Positions 1-9,166 of a stretch of DNA of 64,000 bases are shown in pieces (position 1 is the stretch's first letter; each line of letters starts with the position of its first letter). Source of the stretch: Streptomyces hirsutus (GTDB lineage: Bacteria; Actinomycetota; Actinomycetes; Streptomycetales; Streptomycetaceae); NCBI RefSeq assembly GCF_001418415.1, contig NZ_LIQT01000072.1, positions 20,854-84,853 on the forward strand. Direction: 5' to 3'. Under the pieces are notes generated by a model. The model saw only the letters and a program-made list of their open reading frames with translations, was not told the origin of the DNA and did no database searches. The translations under genes and the position numbers were made by a program.

Positions 1-1695
1 GGGAACCAGCAGCCGCCGGGAGATGTCCTCCCACTTCGGGAGTTCGCCGCTGTCCAGCCCGATGCGCTCGAGCACCTCCTGCCGACGCCATACCGGAAGT
101 CTCCGCACCAGTTCCAGGGCGCGGCTGAGGACCCAGGCGGCGGTGACGTTGGTGTAAGCGTTGTCGTCGATGCCGGGGCGGGCGGCGTCCGGGTAGCTGT
201 CGTGGTACTCGTCGGGGCCGACCACGCCGCGGATGCGGTAGCGGCCGATGTCCGGGGCGAATTCCGCGGTGTCCGCCCAGAAGCGGGCGATCTGCAGCAG
301 CATCTCCGCGCCCTTGGTGTGCAGGTACTCGGTGTCGCCGGTCGCTTCGCAGTACTGCCACACGTTGTAGGCGATCGCCGAGCCGACGTGGTGCTGGAGC
401 CGGGAGTTGTCGGGCAGCCAGCGCCCCGAACGGGGGTTGAGATGCAGTTGCTGGGTCTCCTCACGCCCGTCGCTGCCGCTCTGCCACGGGTACATGGCCC
501 CCGCCCGGCCCACCTCGCCCGCCGCACGGCACGCCTGCGGCAGGCGCCGGTGCCGGTAATTCAACAAGGCTCGAGACACTTCTGGAAAGTGCAGGTTCAG
601 GAAAGGCAGCACGAACAGCTCGTCCCAGAAGACATGACCCCGGTACGCCTCGCCGTGCAGTCCCCGGGCCGGCACTCCCACGTCCAGCTCCGCGGTGTGC
701 GGGGAAAGTGTCTGCAGTACGTGGAACAGATGCAGCCGCAGTACGCGGCCCGCCTCACCGGGCACCCGGATGTCCGCGCGCCGCCACAACCGCGCCCACG
801 CGGCGACGTGGGAGTTCACGAGCGCAGTGAAGTCCCCGGCCGCGGTCACCCGGTCGACGGCATCCCCGTACGGGTCGTTGATCGCCAGGTCACGCGAGGT
901 GTGCAGGGCGACGATCTTCTCCACGACGGCAGGCTGTCCCGGGGCGACCGGTATCAGCAGCCGGTGTACCGCACGGCGGCGGGACGGACGAACCTCCGAC
1001 GAATCGGGCGGCGGCCCGATGACGACCGTGCGGGCCGCCATACCGATGCCGACGTCGGAGGCGCTGGTGCGGCACCGCAACCACGTCGTGTCGGCTCCGA
1101 CAGCACCGGTCCGTACGTGGGCCAGATGGTGCCGGTTGAGGGACCGGTAGCGGTGCACGTTGCCGTTCATGACGCCGCCGTCGAGGACGGACTCGACCTC
1201 TATCCGCCCCGACCGCTCCTCGGCCGTGAAGACGGTCCGCAGCGTGGCCAGGTGAGGATCCGCCATATGCACCAGGCGGATCTGCCGCACGCCCAGCACC
1301 CCTGCCTCGGTGTCCCGGTAACGGAACGTGCGCGTCAGTGTGGCACGGCGCAGGTCCAAGATGTGCCGGTAGTCGAACGGCTGTCCCGCGTCGGGAGAGA
1401 ACCAGGGGCCCGCCGATCCGTCCGCCGAGCGGAAACGGAACCGCAGGAGCAGCCAGTTCGGAAGATTCACCAGGTCCTCGTTCACCACCTGCCGTCCCGC
1501 CACGGTCGACTCCAGGCGGTTGTACACTCCCGCCGCGTAGGTGGCCGGGTAGTGCACCAGGCCCGCCCTGCACTCGGGCACGGCGCCGCGGGTGGCGAAG
1601 TAGCCGTTGCCGAGCGTGCACAGCGATTCACGCAACCGCTCGGCAGCGGGGTCGTATCCCTCGTACTCCCAGGTCCATTCCGGCATCCGTCGCAC
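1..1695 (-). CDS. Glycoside hydrolase family 65 protein (maltose/trehalose/kojibiose phosphorylase type), C-terminus beyond window
   Basis: This is the N-terminal ~565 residues of a GH65 disaccharide phosphorylase; the 3' end lies outside the window. Visible features are the GH65 N-terminal beta-sandwich opening (LRESLCTLGNGYFATRGA), a FWDELFVLPFLNLHFPE stretch in the (alpha/alpha)6 barrel, and GPDEYHD near residue 525, where GH65 enzymes carry the general-acid Glu. The family phosphorolyses alpha-glucosides such as trehalose, maltose or kojibiose; the substrate cannot be read from this fragment. GTG at 1695 is chosen because AGGAG lies 7 nt upstream; ATG at 1686 is the alternative. The next gene upstream is a universal stress protein on the same strand, so it may belong to the stress island, possibly mobilising storage sugar. 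Confidence 0.88.
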   Translation of the reverse strand, partial: MRRMPEWTWEYEGYDPAAERLRESLCTLGNGYFATRGAVPECRAGLVHYPATYAAGVYNRLESTVAGRQVVNEDLVNLPNWLLLRFRFRSADGSAGPWFSPDAGQPFDYRHILDLRRATLTRTFRYRDTEAGVLGVRQIRLVHMADPHLATLRTVFTAEERSGRIEVESVLDGGVMNGNVHRYRSLNRHHLAHVRTGAVGADTTWLRCRTSASDVGIGMAARTVVIGPPPDSSEVRPSRRRAVHRLLIPVAPGQPAVVEKIVALHTSRDLAINDPYGDAVDRVTAAGDFTALVNSHVAAWARLWRRADIRVPGEAGRVLRLHLFHVLQTLSPHTAELDVGVPARGLHGEAYRGHVFWDELFVLPFLNLHFPEVSRALLNYRHRRLPQACRAAGEVGRAGAMYPWQSGSDGREETQQLHLNPRSGRWLPDNSRLQHHVGSAIAYNVWQYCEATGDTEYLHTKGAEMLLQIARFWADTAEFAPDIGRYRIRGVVGPDEYHDSYPDAARPGIDDNAYTNVTAAWVLSRALELVRRLPVWRRQEVLERIGLDSGELPKWEDISRRLLVP

Positions 1696-1761
1696 TCGTC
1701 CTCTCCTCGGGAGACGCTCTCCTCGACGAGCCGTGCGGGAGCGCGGCCCGAGGACCGGAGT

Positions 1762-2625
1762 TCAGGCCCGTTGCGGGACGACGGCGACCGGGCACTCGGC
1801 GTGATGCAGCAGGGCGTGGGCGACCCTGCCGAGTTGCAGGCCGAAATGGCCGTGCCGCCTCAGCTCACCCACGACGATCAGGTCGGCGTCGGCCGATGCG
1901 TCCAGAAGGACCGTGTGAGCGGGGCCTTCGACCACTTGCCGATGGACGTCGACCTGCGGGTGCTCCCGTACGGGGGTGCGGAGTGCGTCGGTGAGAAGGG
2001 TGGAGGCTCGTTCCTCATGGACACCGGCGGTGTCGTCCCCGTCCCCCTGCTCGTGGGCGGGACGGCGCCAGGCCCGTACGGCATGGAGCTCGCAGCCGCG
2101 TTTTTCCGCCTCCTGAAAGGCGAACCCCACGGCGGCCGGGCTCACGGTGGAGTCGCCGACGCCGACCACGACACGGCCGAGGGAGCCCTGGCGATTCCGC
2201 TTCCCGCCACGGACCACGACGACCGGGCAGACCGCACGGGCGGCAACCGCGAGACTCACCGATCCCAGCAGCATCCCGGCGACCTCTCCGCGGCCTCGGG
2301 AGCCTGTGACAAGGGCGAAGGATTCAGGACCCGCGTGCAGCAGCACGGACACGGCGTCCTCGGGCAGCACCTCGCTGGAGACCTTCAGCTCCGGATGGCG
2401 CAGCCGGACGCGTTCCGCGCACGAGGCGGCGATGTTCTCCGCCATGATCACCCCGGACGGGGAGTCGGTACTGATGGAGGGAAGACGTCGCTCGTACCGC
2501 TCCCACAGGAAGCCGTGGACAAGCCGCACCGGCAGCCCGTGGTGCGCCGCCTCGTCCGCTGCCCAGTCCACCGCCTCCAGACTGGAATCCGACCCGTCGA
2601 CGCCCACGACCAGCGGGAGTTCCAT
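1762..2625 (-). CDS. Universal stress protein, tandem UspA domains
   Basis: About 287 residues with two UspA domains in tandem. The first opens with LVVGVDGSDSSLEAVDWA and the second with VVVGVGDSTVSPAAVGFA. The ATP-binding signature is seen as GSRGRGEVAGMLLGSVS, and each domain ends in a CPVVVVRG or CPVAVVPQ strand. Tandem-domain Usps of this size are typical of actinobacterial dormancy/hypoxia regulons (mycobacterial Rv2005c and Rv2028c types). ATG at 2625 is preferred; an in-frame GTG at 2634 is possible, and purine-rich sequence precedes both. It is one of four such proteins in the first 29 kb (also 5016, 27176, 28067), which supports a common stress role. Ligand and partner are unknown. 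Confidence 0.9.
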   Translation of the reverse strand: MELPLVVGVDGSDSSLEAVDWAADEAAHHGLPVRLVHGFLWERYERRLPSISTDSPSGVIMAENIAASCAERVRLRHPELKVSSEVLPEDAVSVLLHAGPESFALVTGSRGRGEVAGMLLGSVSLAVAARAVCPVVVVRGGKRNRQGSLGRVVVGVGDSTVSPAAVGFAFQEAEKRGCELHAVRAWRRPAHEQGDGDDTAGVHEERASTLLTDALRTPVREHPQVDVHRQVVEGPAHTVLLDASADADLIVVGELRRHGHFGLQLGRVAHALLHHAECPVAVVPQRA

Positions 2626-2898
2626 CGTCCCCACCGCCTTTCTGCCCGGTCACCGCGAGAATCCCCTGTAAACACCGTCGCACCGCCCTCGGCCCACCGC
2701 GACACATGCCTCGGCTCCCGGAGTTGTCTTCGCCCGGGTTGCGCCACGCCGGTTTGCGGCGATCGTGGAGTCATGCGGCCGGCAGGAGGACACCGCTGGA
2801 TCCGCCCTCCGCAGCCATGGCCCGGCCGCGTGCCGAGGCGTCCGTGGCCGGACAGGAGCCCGGCTCCGCTCCGAGGTCGCGGAGAAGGGACGGCCATC

Positions 2899-3356
2899 AT
2901 GGTCATGCGGACCGGCGTCTTCGGCGTCATGACCAGGGAGCATCGCGAGCAGTTCATCTCACTCGCTCGTGAGGTGTCGTTCGCGGAAGGCGGGCGCATC
3001 CTCAACGAGGGCGACAAGGCGGACCGCCTCTGGACCCACCCGCACGGGCACGGTGACTCTCGGCCTTCACGCGCCGGGACGGCGGGCAGCGGTCGTTGAG
3101 GCATTCGGTGTCGGAAGACCGCTGGGCTGGTCCTGGCTGGTCCTTTGCCGTCACTGGAAGCCGGGCCGGGGCCGGCAGCCCGGTGCGTGCCCACGAGTTC
3201 GGCGCGGCGACGGTTCGTGAGATGTGCGCGAAGGGCCCGAGGCGGACTCACGAGCTGTGCGCTCATGTCTCCGGCGTGCTCGCGCGCCGGCTCCGGTCCG
3301 CCCGGGTGCGACTGCTCGACCTGCGTGCGCCCTACGGTGCGGACGAGGTTCCCTGA
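2899..3356 (+). pseudogene. Crp-like cyclic-nucleotide-binding-domain protein, broken by two frameshifts
   Basis: Three reading frames in succession encode parts of one small CNMP-binding-fold protein. The first frame gives MVMRTGVFGVMTREHREQF and ILNEGDKADRLW. A second frame, from about 3035, gives RTGTVTLGLHAPGRRAAVVE and PLGWSW. A third, from about 3170, gives SPVRAHEFGAATVREMC and ends in VLARRLRSARVRLLDL. An AAGGGA ribosome site precedes the ATG. Streptomycetes often carry intact homologues of about 150 residues beside Usp and CBS genes. Two independent shifts make a sequencing error unlikely as the full explanation, so I call it decayed. It lies between a divergent Usp gene and the CBS-BON gene. 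Confidence 0.75.
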
Positions 3357-3376
3357 ACGAGACGAGGTGCTTCGAA

Positions 3377-4063
3377 GTGCCGCATACTCCGCACATCGTG
3401 AGTGATGTGATGACCCAGACGGTCGTGGCTGTCGGACGCGACGCGCCCTTCAAAGAGATCGTCCGGACCCTGGAACAGTGGAAAGTCAGTGCCATGCCCG
3501 TCCTCGAGGGCGAAGGCCGCGTGATCGGTGTCGTCTCCGAAGCCGACCTGTTGCCCAAGGAAGAGTTCCGTGACAGCGACTCGAGCCTCTTCGAGCAACG
3601 CCGGCGTCTGTCCGATGTCGCCAAGGCCGGGGCGGCGAAGGCGGAGGAACTCATGAGCACCCCAGCCATCACGGTCCACCCCGACGTCACCCTGACCCAG
3701 GCAGCCAGGATCATGGCTGTCCGGCGCGTCAAGCGTCTGCCCGTGGTCGACGACGTCGGCATGCTCCAGGGCATCGTCAGCCGTGCCGATCTGCTGAAGG
3801 TGTTCCTGCGGTCCGACGAGGACATCGAGGAGGAGGTTCGCCGCACCGTGGTGTCCTCCCTCTTCCCGGCCTTCAGCCACGCCGTCCATGTGAAGGTGCA
3901 CGAGGGAGTCGTCACCCTCCGCGGGCACATCCGCGACACCTCGCTCATCTCGGTCGCCGTGCGCCTCGTGCGTGCCGTGGAGGGCGTCGTGGACGTCGAT
4001 CCCCAACTCACCGGTGAGTCCGCCACTCCGGCCGGACCGGGGGCCGAACCGGCGTCGGAATGA
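3377..4063 (+). CDS. CBS domain pair plus BON domain protein
   Basis: About 228 residues. Two CBS motifs fill residues 5-60 (VSDVMTQTVVAVGRDAPFKE; VIGVVSEADLL) and 95-150 (EELMSTPAITVHPDVTLTQA; LQGIVSRADLLK). A BON domain follows (residues ~150-215), with VHEGVVTLRGHIRD and VEGVVDVD. CBS pairs bind adenine nucleotides and BON domains are associated with membrane or phospholipid binding, so this is probably an energy-sensing accessory protein. A mycobacterial CBS-pair parallel is DosR-regulated Hrp1 (Rv2626c), though Hrp1 lacks BON. GTG at 3377 is chosen because GAGG lies 9 nt upstream and homology starts there; the frame stays open upstream through the Crp remnant. Confidence 0.88.
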   Translation: MPHTPHIVSDVMTQTVVAVGRDAPFKEIVRTLEQWKVSAMPVLEGEGRVIGVVSEADLLPKEEFRDSDSSLFEQRRRLSDVAKAGAAKAEELMSTPAITVHPDVTLTQAARIMAVRRVKRLPVVDDVGMLQGIVSRADLLKVFLRSDEDIEEEVRRTVVSSLFPAFSHAVHVKVHEGVVTLRGHIRDTSLISVAVRLVRAVEGVVDVDPQLTGESATPAGPGAEPASE

Positions 4064-4119
4064 GGCACCGTGCGGTCGAGCACGGTACGTACCGGGCAGG
4101 CGAGTCCGGCAGGCATTCC

Positions 4120-4615
4120 TCACGCGACCGAAGCAATGCGGTGCCCGGTGATGCGTGTGGGCTCGATCGGCACCCACATCTCGCGTTCGCCCCCGGCCAC
4201 GGCTTGGTGTGGGCCAGGTCGGTCGGTCTCCGTACAGCGTCGGGCTCGGTGACCATCCGCGCATGTCCGGCGACGAGTACGCTCCAGCCCTGGCTCATGG
4301 CCTCCTCCACATGGTCGACCTCGAAGGCGACCTGTGATCCCGCGGCCGCCGCGGGGAGGGACTTCGGCGCGGTGCGGAACGCGATCCCACCGTTGATGAC
4401 GTCGTAGTTGACCGGAACCACCGCCGGGCCGTCAGGTGTCGACACCGCGAAGCGTCCCACGCCGTGTGGGGAGATGCGGGCGCGGCATTCCTCGGGGTCC
4501 AGGTCCCGCGGCTGAGGCCGGAACCCCGTCTTCGATACGGTGGCGGACCTTGCCAGTGAGTGCGGCCAGTCGCTCGGAGGTCACCGCCCGTGGTGCAAGG
4601 GGTTTCCGGATCGGA
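4120..4615 (-). pseudogene. XRE-PPOX (pyridoxamine 5'-phosphate oxidase-like) protein remnant, frameshifted
   Basis: The body (VGRFAVSTPDGPAVVPVNYD, VAFEVDHVEEAMSQGWSVLV, MVTEPDAVRRPTDLAHTKPW) is closely similar to the PPOX half of the intact protein at 25003-25911. At 4190-4194 one base is missing from a C run (five where six are needed). Restoring it recovers GEREMWVPIEPTRITGHRIA and a stop at 4120. Upstream, DLDPEECRARISPHG continues the similarity, and a further frame change near 4520 leads to SERLAALTGKVRHRIEDG, which resembles the linker or HTH region of the paralogue. The DUF1918 and HTH parts are not recognisable. The 5' boundary is approximate. Confidence 0.65.
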
Positions 4616-5015
4616 GGTGCTGCCGACGGAAGCCCGGCCGGGTCAGTGGCGCATCCGAAGGGCGCACGCCCGTAGCGACGGGGCTCCGAAATCCCCGTTG
4701 TCCAGCCGCATCGCCGAGCCGGTCGCAAGGCCCGGGTCCCACAGCACGCGGGCCGCGACACGGGGCCCCTCGACTCTCAGGCCGGACTTCATGCCCGTCC
4801 GTTCGCCGCCGTTTCGCGGACCACATGCGCTGCGAGGAGATCTGGGGTACTCCTCGATGGAGAAGCGTCGTGCCCAACGCATCGACCAGACGCTCCTACG
4901 GCGCACGGAGCACGCCCCAGGATCGGCCTGCACGGCCCCGACGCTCGGGGCACCGGCAGCCTGACCGCAGCCCCACACCGTTCTCCCGGCTTCGTACGAG
5001 ACGGAGGCAGTCGCC
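4616..5015 (+). other. Gene-free stretch before the second universal stress protein
   Basis: No open frame here looks like a protein family I recognise, on either strand. It probably contains further decayed sequence upstream of the PPOX remnant and the promoter of the Usp gene at 5016, but I could not identify promoter elements with confidence. Confidence 0.4.
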
Positions 5016-5894
5016 ATGGAACGAGTCCTCACCGTGGGCCTAGACGGCTCACCCGAGAGCCTTGCCGCCGCCCATTGGGCCGCCGACGAAGCCCAGCGGC
5101 GCAAACTCACGCTGCGACTGCTGCACGCATGGCCCCTGCTGGCACCGGAACCGACCGGCGTCCCCGCGGAAGTGGACCAGAACTACTGGGCGAAGCGGCT
5201 CGTGCACAACGCCCGGACGGAACTCCAGGCGCACCACCCGGGCCTCACCGTCGTCGGCAACCTGGTCGCCGACGACGCCCAGGGCGCACTGCTCCGAGCG
5301 GCGTCGGAGTCCGAGATGCTCGTGCTCGGCTCGCGCGGCCTGACTCCCGTGGAGAGCTACTTCCTCGGCGACATCAGCATGATCGTCGTGGGACGCGCCG
5401 AGCGGCCGGTGGTCCTGGTACGTGCCGAGGAGCGGGCGGAAAGGCCCTCGACACCCGAACCAGGTGCGACAGGCGACGTAGTGGTGGCACTGAAACTGCA
5501 CGCCCCGTACGACGAACTGCTCGATTTCGCCTTCACCACCGCCGCGGCGCGGAGCTTGCCGCTCCGCGCCGTCCACGGCCGCGGCACTCCGCTCCACGCG
5601 TACACCCCCTGGGGCGTGGACCACACCGTGACCCAGGAGATCGTCCAGGAGGCGCAGAAGGACCTGAATCAGGCGCTCCGTCCCTGGCGCGAGAAGTTTC
5701 CGGGCGTGAGCGTCGCCGACACCATCCGTCTCGACAGTCCTGCCAGGGCCGTTGTAGCAGCCGCAGAGGACGCCGAACTGCTGATCGTCGGCCGACGCAA
5801 GCACCACCCCAACCTGGGACCGTACCTGGGCCCGGTGGCCCAGGCCGCCGTTCACCACGCGCACTGCCCTGTCGCCGTCATCCCCCATGACTGA
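5016..5894 (+). CDS. Universal stress protein, tandem UspA domains
   Basis: 292 residues, two UspA domains. Domain 1 runs from VLTVGLDGSPESLAAAHWAA to RPVVLVRAEE, with GSRGLTPVESYFLGDISMIV as its nucleotide-binding loop. Domain 2 starts near VVVALKLHAPYDELLDFAF and ends VAQAAVHHAHCPVAVIPHD. The second-domain loop is less canonical (VGRRKHHPNLGPYLGPVAQA). A GGAGG site sits 8 nt before the ATG. It is a cytoplasmic stress protein of the Usp family, role by family only. The same frame stays open for about 90 codons after the TGA (see 5895-6649). Confidence 0.9.
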   Translation: MERVLTVGLDGSPESLAAAHWAADEAQRRKLTLRLLHAWPLLAPEPTGVPAEVDQNYWAKRLVHNARTELQAHHPGLTVVGNLVADDAQGALLRAASESEMLVLGSRGLTPVESYFLGDISMIVVGRAERPVVLVRAEERAERPSTPEPGATGDVVVALKLHAPYDELLDFAFTTAAARSLPLRAVHGRGTPLHAYTPWGVDHTVTQEIVQEAQKDLNQALRPWREKFPGVSVADTIRLDSPARAVVAAAEDAELLIVGRRKHHPNLGPYLGPVAQAAVHHAHCPVAVIPHD

Positions 5895-6649
5895 GCCGAG
5901 CTCGGGCAGCAAGCCGTTGATGTCGGAGCGGCGGGCCGACGCGTCCGCACTCCGGCCCGGTGCCGCCTCACCAGCCGCGCACCCGGGGCGTCCGATGCAG
6001 GTCCCGACGTGGCCACCGTCATGGCGGCCATGGAACCGCCGTGGTGGGAAGCCGTCAAGGCCGAAACGAGCGGGCCCCTGGAGACCGCCGTGGTCCAGGC
6101 ACTGGCAGCGATTCGACCCCACGCCGATGGCCGGGCCCCGGTCTTCCGTCGCCCCTGCACGGAGCCGGACTGAGGGCTCGCAGAGAATCAACCTGTTGCT
6201 TCCCGTGATTCAGCTCGTCGGTGTGGTGTGCGCGTTTCCGAGTCGATCTGGCGGGGCCACGCACCGTATGCCCGTCACGGCCTCGAGCGAGGAGGCCGCC
6301 GTGGCTGAACCGAGACCTCCTGACCCTGGCGCGGCGGGCCGTGGCTGCTTGCTTCCTCGCCCCCTTCCCGCTGCTCGCGCAGCGCTGAATCCACTTCCCG
6401 AGGGACCGCCCAGGACCGCCTGGGAACGCGGCCGCGCCCAGCCGACGGCACCTCGGTCGGGGTGTACTGGGAGAACCGCCCCGGCAGTGACTGGGCGAAG
6501 GACCCTGCAGCGGGCCGGGCGAGAGTGCTGTACCGAACAGGTCCGCCATTGCGGCCCAGCCGCACACGGGTCCGCCAGTCCCAGTTGCCCGAACGTGCTG
6601 TGAGAGCGACGGTGGAGGGGCAGCCGGGGGAGTCAGGGAGTGGGTGATC
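5895..6649 (+). other. 750-bp stretch without a confident gene; in-frame open tail behind the Usp gene
   Basis: After the Usp stop at 5894 the same frame stays open to a TGA at 6171-6173. Its last ~55 codons have coding-like third positions (segment TVMAAMEPPWWEAVKAETSG, then ETAVVQALAAIRPHADGRAP). I recognise no family and see no ribosome site. The rest (6174-6640) holds no supported gene. A perfect CCCAGG-ACCG-CCTGGG inverted repeat lies about 240 bp before the alcohol dehydrogenase. Confidence 0.4.
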
Positions 6650-7705
6650 ATGCGAGCACTCGTCTACCACGGCCCCGGACGGATTGCCTGGGACAAGGTC
6701 ATGGATCCGGCGATCGAGGATCCGACCGACGCGATCGTGCGCGTCGACGCCACCACCATCTGCGGCACCGATCTGCACATCCTGCACGGGGAACTCCCCG
6801 AAGTGAAGCCCGGAACGGTCCTCGGCCACGAGGCTGTCGGCGAGGTGATGGACGTCGGCCGCGAGGTCCACTCCATCAGCCCGGGCGATCAGGTGATCGT
6901 GTCGTCCGTCACGGCCTGCGGCCACTGTCAGCCCTGCCGGGACAACACGTTCGGACAATGCCGCGGCGGGGGCGGGTGGATGCTCGGGGATCTGATCAAC
7001 GGCACCCAGGCCGAGTTCGTACGGGTGCCCTTCGCCGATTACTCCACCCGGCGGACGCCCGGCACCCTGGCGCTCGATGACGCCGTCCTGTTCTCCGAAG
7101 TCCTCCCCACCGCCTACGAGGTCGGTGTGCGCAACGGACACGTGAGCCCCGGAGACACCGTCGTCGTCGTGGGCGCCGGTCCGATCGGACTCGCCGCGGT
7201 CATGACCGCGCGGATCTACTCACCGCGCAGAATCATCGCGGTGGACCTGTCCTCCTCCCGGCTGGAAGCCGCCGGCCGGCTGGGAGCCGACGCCGCCGAG
7301 CTGCCCGGACGGCTGATGGCCGATCTCGCGGACGGACCCGGCGCCGACGTGGTCATCGAGGCCGCCGGAGCTCCGGACAGCTTCGTCCTGTGCACCCGGG
7401 CCGTCCGCTCGGGCGGGCACATCGCCAACATCGGCATGCACGGCAAACCGGCCACACTGCATCTCGAGGCGCTGTGGCGCAAGAACGTGACGATCAGCAC
7501 CGGCCAGGTCGACACCTCCTCCACGCCCTGGCTGCTCGACCTGGTGACCTCCGGACGCCTTCACATCTCCCCGCTCGTCACCCACACCTTCGGGCTCAGC
7601 CGGATGGAGAACGCCTACGAGGTCTTCTCCCACGGCACCGACACCGGCGCCCTCAAGGTCGTACTGCACCGCGAAGAGAGCGCCCTCTCCGGTGACCGGC
7701 CGTGA
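6650..7705 (+). CDS. Zinc-dependent alcohol dehydrogenase (MDR family)
   Basis: About 351 residues of the medium-chain dehydrogenase/reductase family. The catalytic zinc site is TTICGTDLHI (Cys) with GHEAVGEV (His-Glu). The four structural-zinc cysteines are in CGHCQPCRDNTFGQC. The Rossmann motif VVGAGPIG lies around residue 175. It would interconvert an alcohol and an aldehyde or ketone with NAD(P)H. ATG at 6650 has GGGAG 9 nt upstream; GTG at 6644 is an alternative. Zinc alcohol dehydrogenases are found among hypoxia/dormancy genes of Streptomyces coelicolor, which fits the neighbours. A decayed second one lies at 18739. The substrate is not predictable. Confidence 0.9.
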   Translation: MRALVYHGPGRIAWDKVMDPAIEDPTDAIVRVDATTICGTDLHILHGELPEVKPGTVLGHEAVGEVMDVGREVHSISPGDQVIVSSVTACGHCQPCRDNTFGQCRGGGGWMLGDLINGTQAEFVRVPFADYSTRRTPGTLALDDAVLFSEVLPTAYEVGVRNGHVSPGDTVVVVGAGPIGLAAVMTARIYSPRRIIAVDLSSSRLEAAGRLGADAAELPGRLMADLADGPGADVVIEAAGAPDSFVLCTRAVRSGGHIANIGMHGKPATLHLEALWRKNVTISTGQVDTSSTPWLLDLVTSGRLHISPLVTHTFGLSRMENAYEVFSHGTDTGALKVVLHREESALSGDRP

Positions 7706-8052
7706 GGGCGGACCTGCAGCTCCACCGAGCCGTCCGACTCCCGTGCCCGGACCACCCGCGCCAACGAAGCTGAGCCACCCGACCAACCGGCCGGTACAGG
7801 AGCCGCGGTGGGAGTGTCCGGCCTCGCCCGACGGGCGCCGCGGCCGTCCCGGTGGGCAGCAGCCGTGGTCAGATGCGGCTCCCAGGGAGGCCTGTGTCCG
7901 CCTACTCCTCAACGTGCCCTGGTGCAACCCGTGGCTGTCTCTCTCGGCGAGTGCTGGACACCGGCGTCCTCGACGCCGGTGCAGCAGGCTGGCCGGCGTC
8001 CCTGTCCTGAGCCGCCCTACGGCTGCGAAAAAGCCACAAGGAGGTGCCTCCC

Positions 8053-8169
8053 ATGGGCGTCCTCGTCGGATACGCGACCGTCCACGGTTCCCCCCGGACG
8101 ATCGCCGAGCGGATCGCTTCCGTGCTGAGCGGTGCGGGACTGAACACAGAGGCCTCGACCTGGACCTGA
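8053..8169 (+). pseudogene. Truncated flavodoxin, N-terminal fragment only
   Basis: A perfect AAGGAGGTG ribosome site precedes an ATG that opens a 38-codon frame starting MGVLVGYATVHGSPRTIAER, the FMN-phosphate-binding start of a flavodoxin-domain protein (usual length about 150-180). The frame then ends at TGA, and the following ~110 bp up to the convergent lipoprotein gene keep no flavodoxin features. It is probably a remnant with an intact translation start. The rest of the gap 7706-8278 holds nothing else I can name. Confidence 0.6.
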
Positions 8170-8278
8170 CCACCCGGGCGGTGACGGTGCCCGACTCGCG
8201 CGCCCCAGGTGACGACCACGCCGAGCAGCACTCGTCAGCACGCACGGCTGGTGGCTCCGGCCAGGGGCGGCCGTGGGG

Positions 8279-9025
8279 TCAGTGCTCGCTGGTGGCGATG
8301 TAGGTGCCGTGCCAGGTGTGGTCCCACACGGCGCCGGTGGAGGCGTTGACCGACAGCATGCCGGTGATCTTCCCGGAGCGCAGGGTGTGCAGGGTGTAGT
8401 AGCCGGGGAACGCCTCGGCCTCACCGGCGGTCAGGTCACCGCCCCGCTCGCGCAGCCACTGCTGGGCGCGGTCCTGGGCCTGGTCGGCGGAGATCCGGGT
8501 CTCGGTCCGGCCGCCGCCGTGCATCCCGTAGTCGGTGTTCCACATCATCGCGGGTCCGTACTCGATCCCGGTGTCACCGTCGGCCGGGTCGACGAGGATC
8601 TCGGTGGCCGGTTTCCCGTCAGGGTTTTCCAGTTCGGCGTAGAAGTTCTTCGAGAACTGCATGACCTCACCGACACGCAGATCGAGCCGGTCGGCGAAAG
8701 CCTCGGCCCGCTGTCGGGCCTGGTCCAGGGTCGTCACCGGGGTGCCGCCGCCCCGCTGCCAGTAGTGCCCGCCCATCATGCCCGGCCCCCACGAGCAGTC
8801 CTCGCGGCCCATCATGCCCGGTCCCATGCCGGGCCCCCACGAGCCCCAGTCGTCCCAGTCATCGCCCGACATGCCCGACCTCCAGCAATCGCCGGCGGAG
8901 GAACTGGCTGGGGCGGTGGCCGGGTGGAGGGAGGTGCTGTCGCCCGACGCGCATCCGGCGGCCAGAGTGCCGGCCAGCGCGAGGGCCGCCAGCGCGGCGG
9001 CGGTCCGCCTGCTCGTGCTGGGCAT
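8279..9025 (-). CDS. Secreted lipoprotein with Met/Trp-rich segment and PepSY-like domain
   Basis: About 248 residues. The N-terminus is a lipoprotein signal: MPSTSRRTAAALAALALAG followed by lipobox LAAGC. A low-complexity linker follows, rich in Met, Gly, Trp and Asp, with GPGMGPGMMG and GPGMMGGHYW. The C-terminal half has a PepSY-like pattern: ISADQAQDRAQQWLRERG, FPGYYTLHTLRSGKI, GMLSVNASTGAVWDHTWHG. Methionine/histidine-rich segments of this kind often bind copper, but that is inference. ATG at 9025 is used; in-frame ATG 9031 and GTG 9034 also exist, and GGAAGAG precedes the group. The gene converges on the flavodoxin remnant and diverges from the metal-transporter remnant at 9167. Confidence 0.75.
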   Translation of the reverse strand: MPSTSRRTAAALAALALAGTLAAGCASGDSTSLHPATAPASSSAGDCWRSGMSGDDWDDWGSWGPGMGPGMMGREDCSWGPGMMGGHYWQRGGGTPVTTLDQARQRAEAFADRLDLRVGEVMQFSKNFYAELENPDGKPATEILVDPADGDTGIEYGPAMMWNTDYGMHGGGRTETRISADQAQDRAQQWLRERGGDLTAGEAEAFPGYYTLHTLRSGKITGMLSVNASTGAVWDHTWHGTYIATSEH

Positions 9026-9166
9026 GATCATCACTCTTCCGGGTCGTTCCTGTCCCGACCGCCCGACCCGGCGGACGCGGGTCTGTCCCCTCCAGCCTCT
9101 CTCCGGGCGCAAGGACTGCCCAGGGCCGTCCGGACCCGGCCGGTGCACCGATCGGCCCGTGCATGA

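Noticed and set aside
202..3099. A 965-codon open frame on the + strand
   Set aside because: It runs antisense to the GH65 and Usp genes and has Arg/Gly/Pro-rich random composition; only its very end overlaps the Crp remnant.
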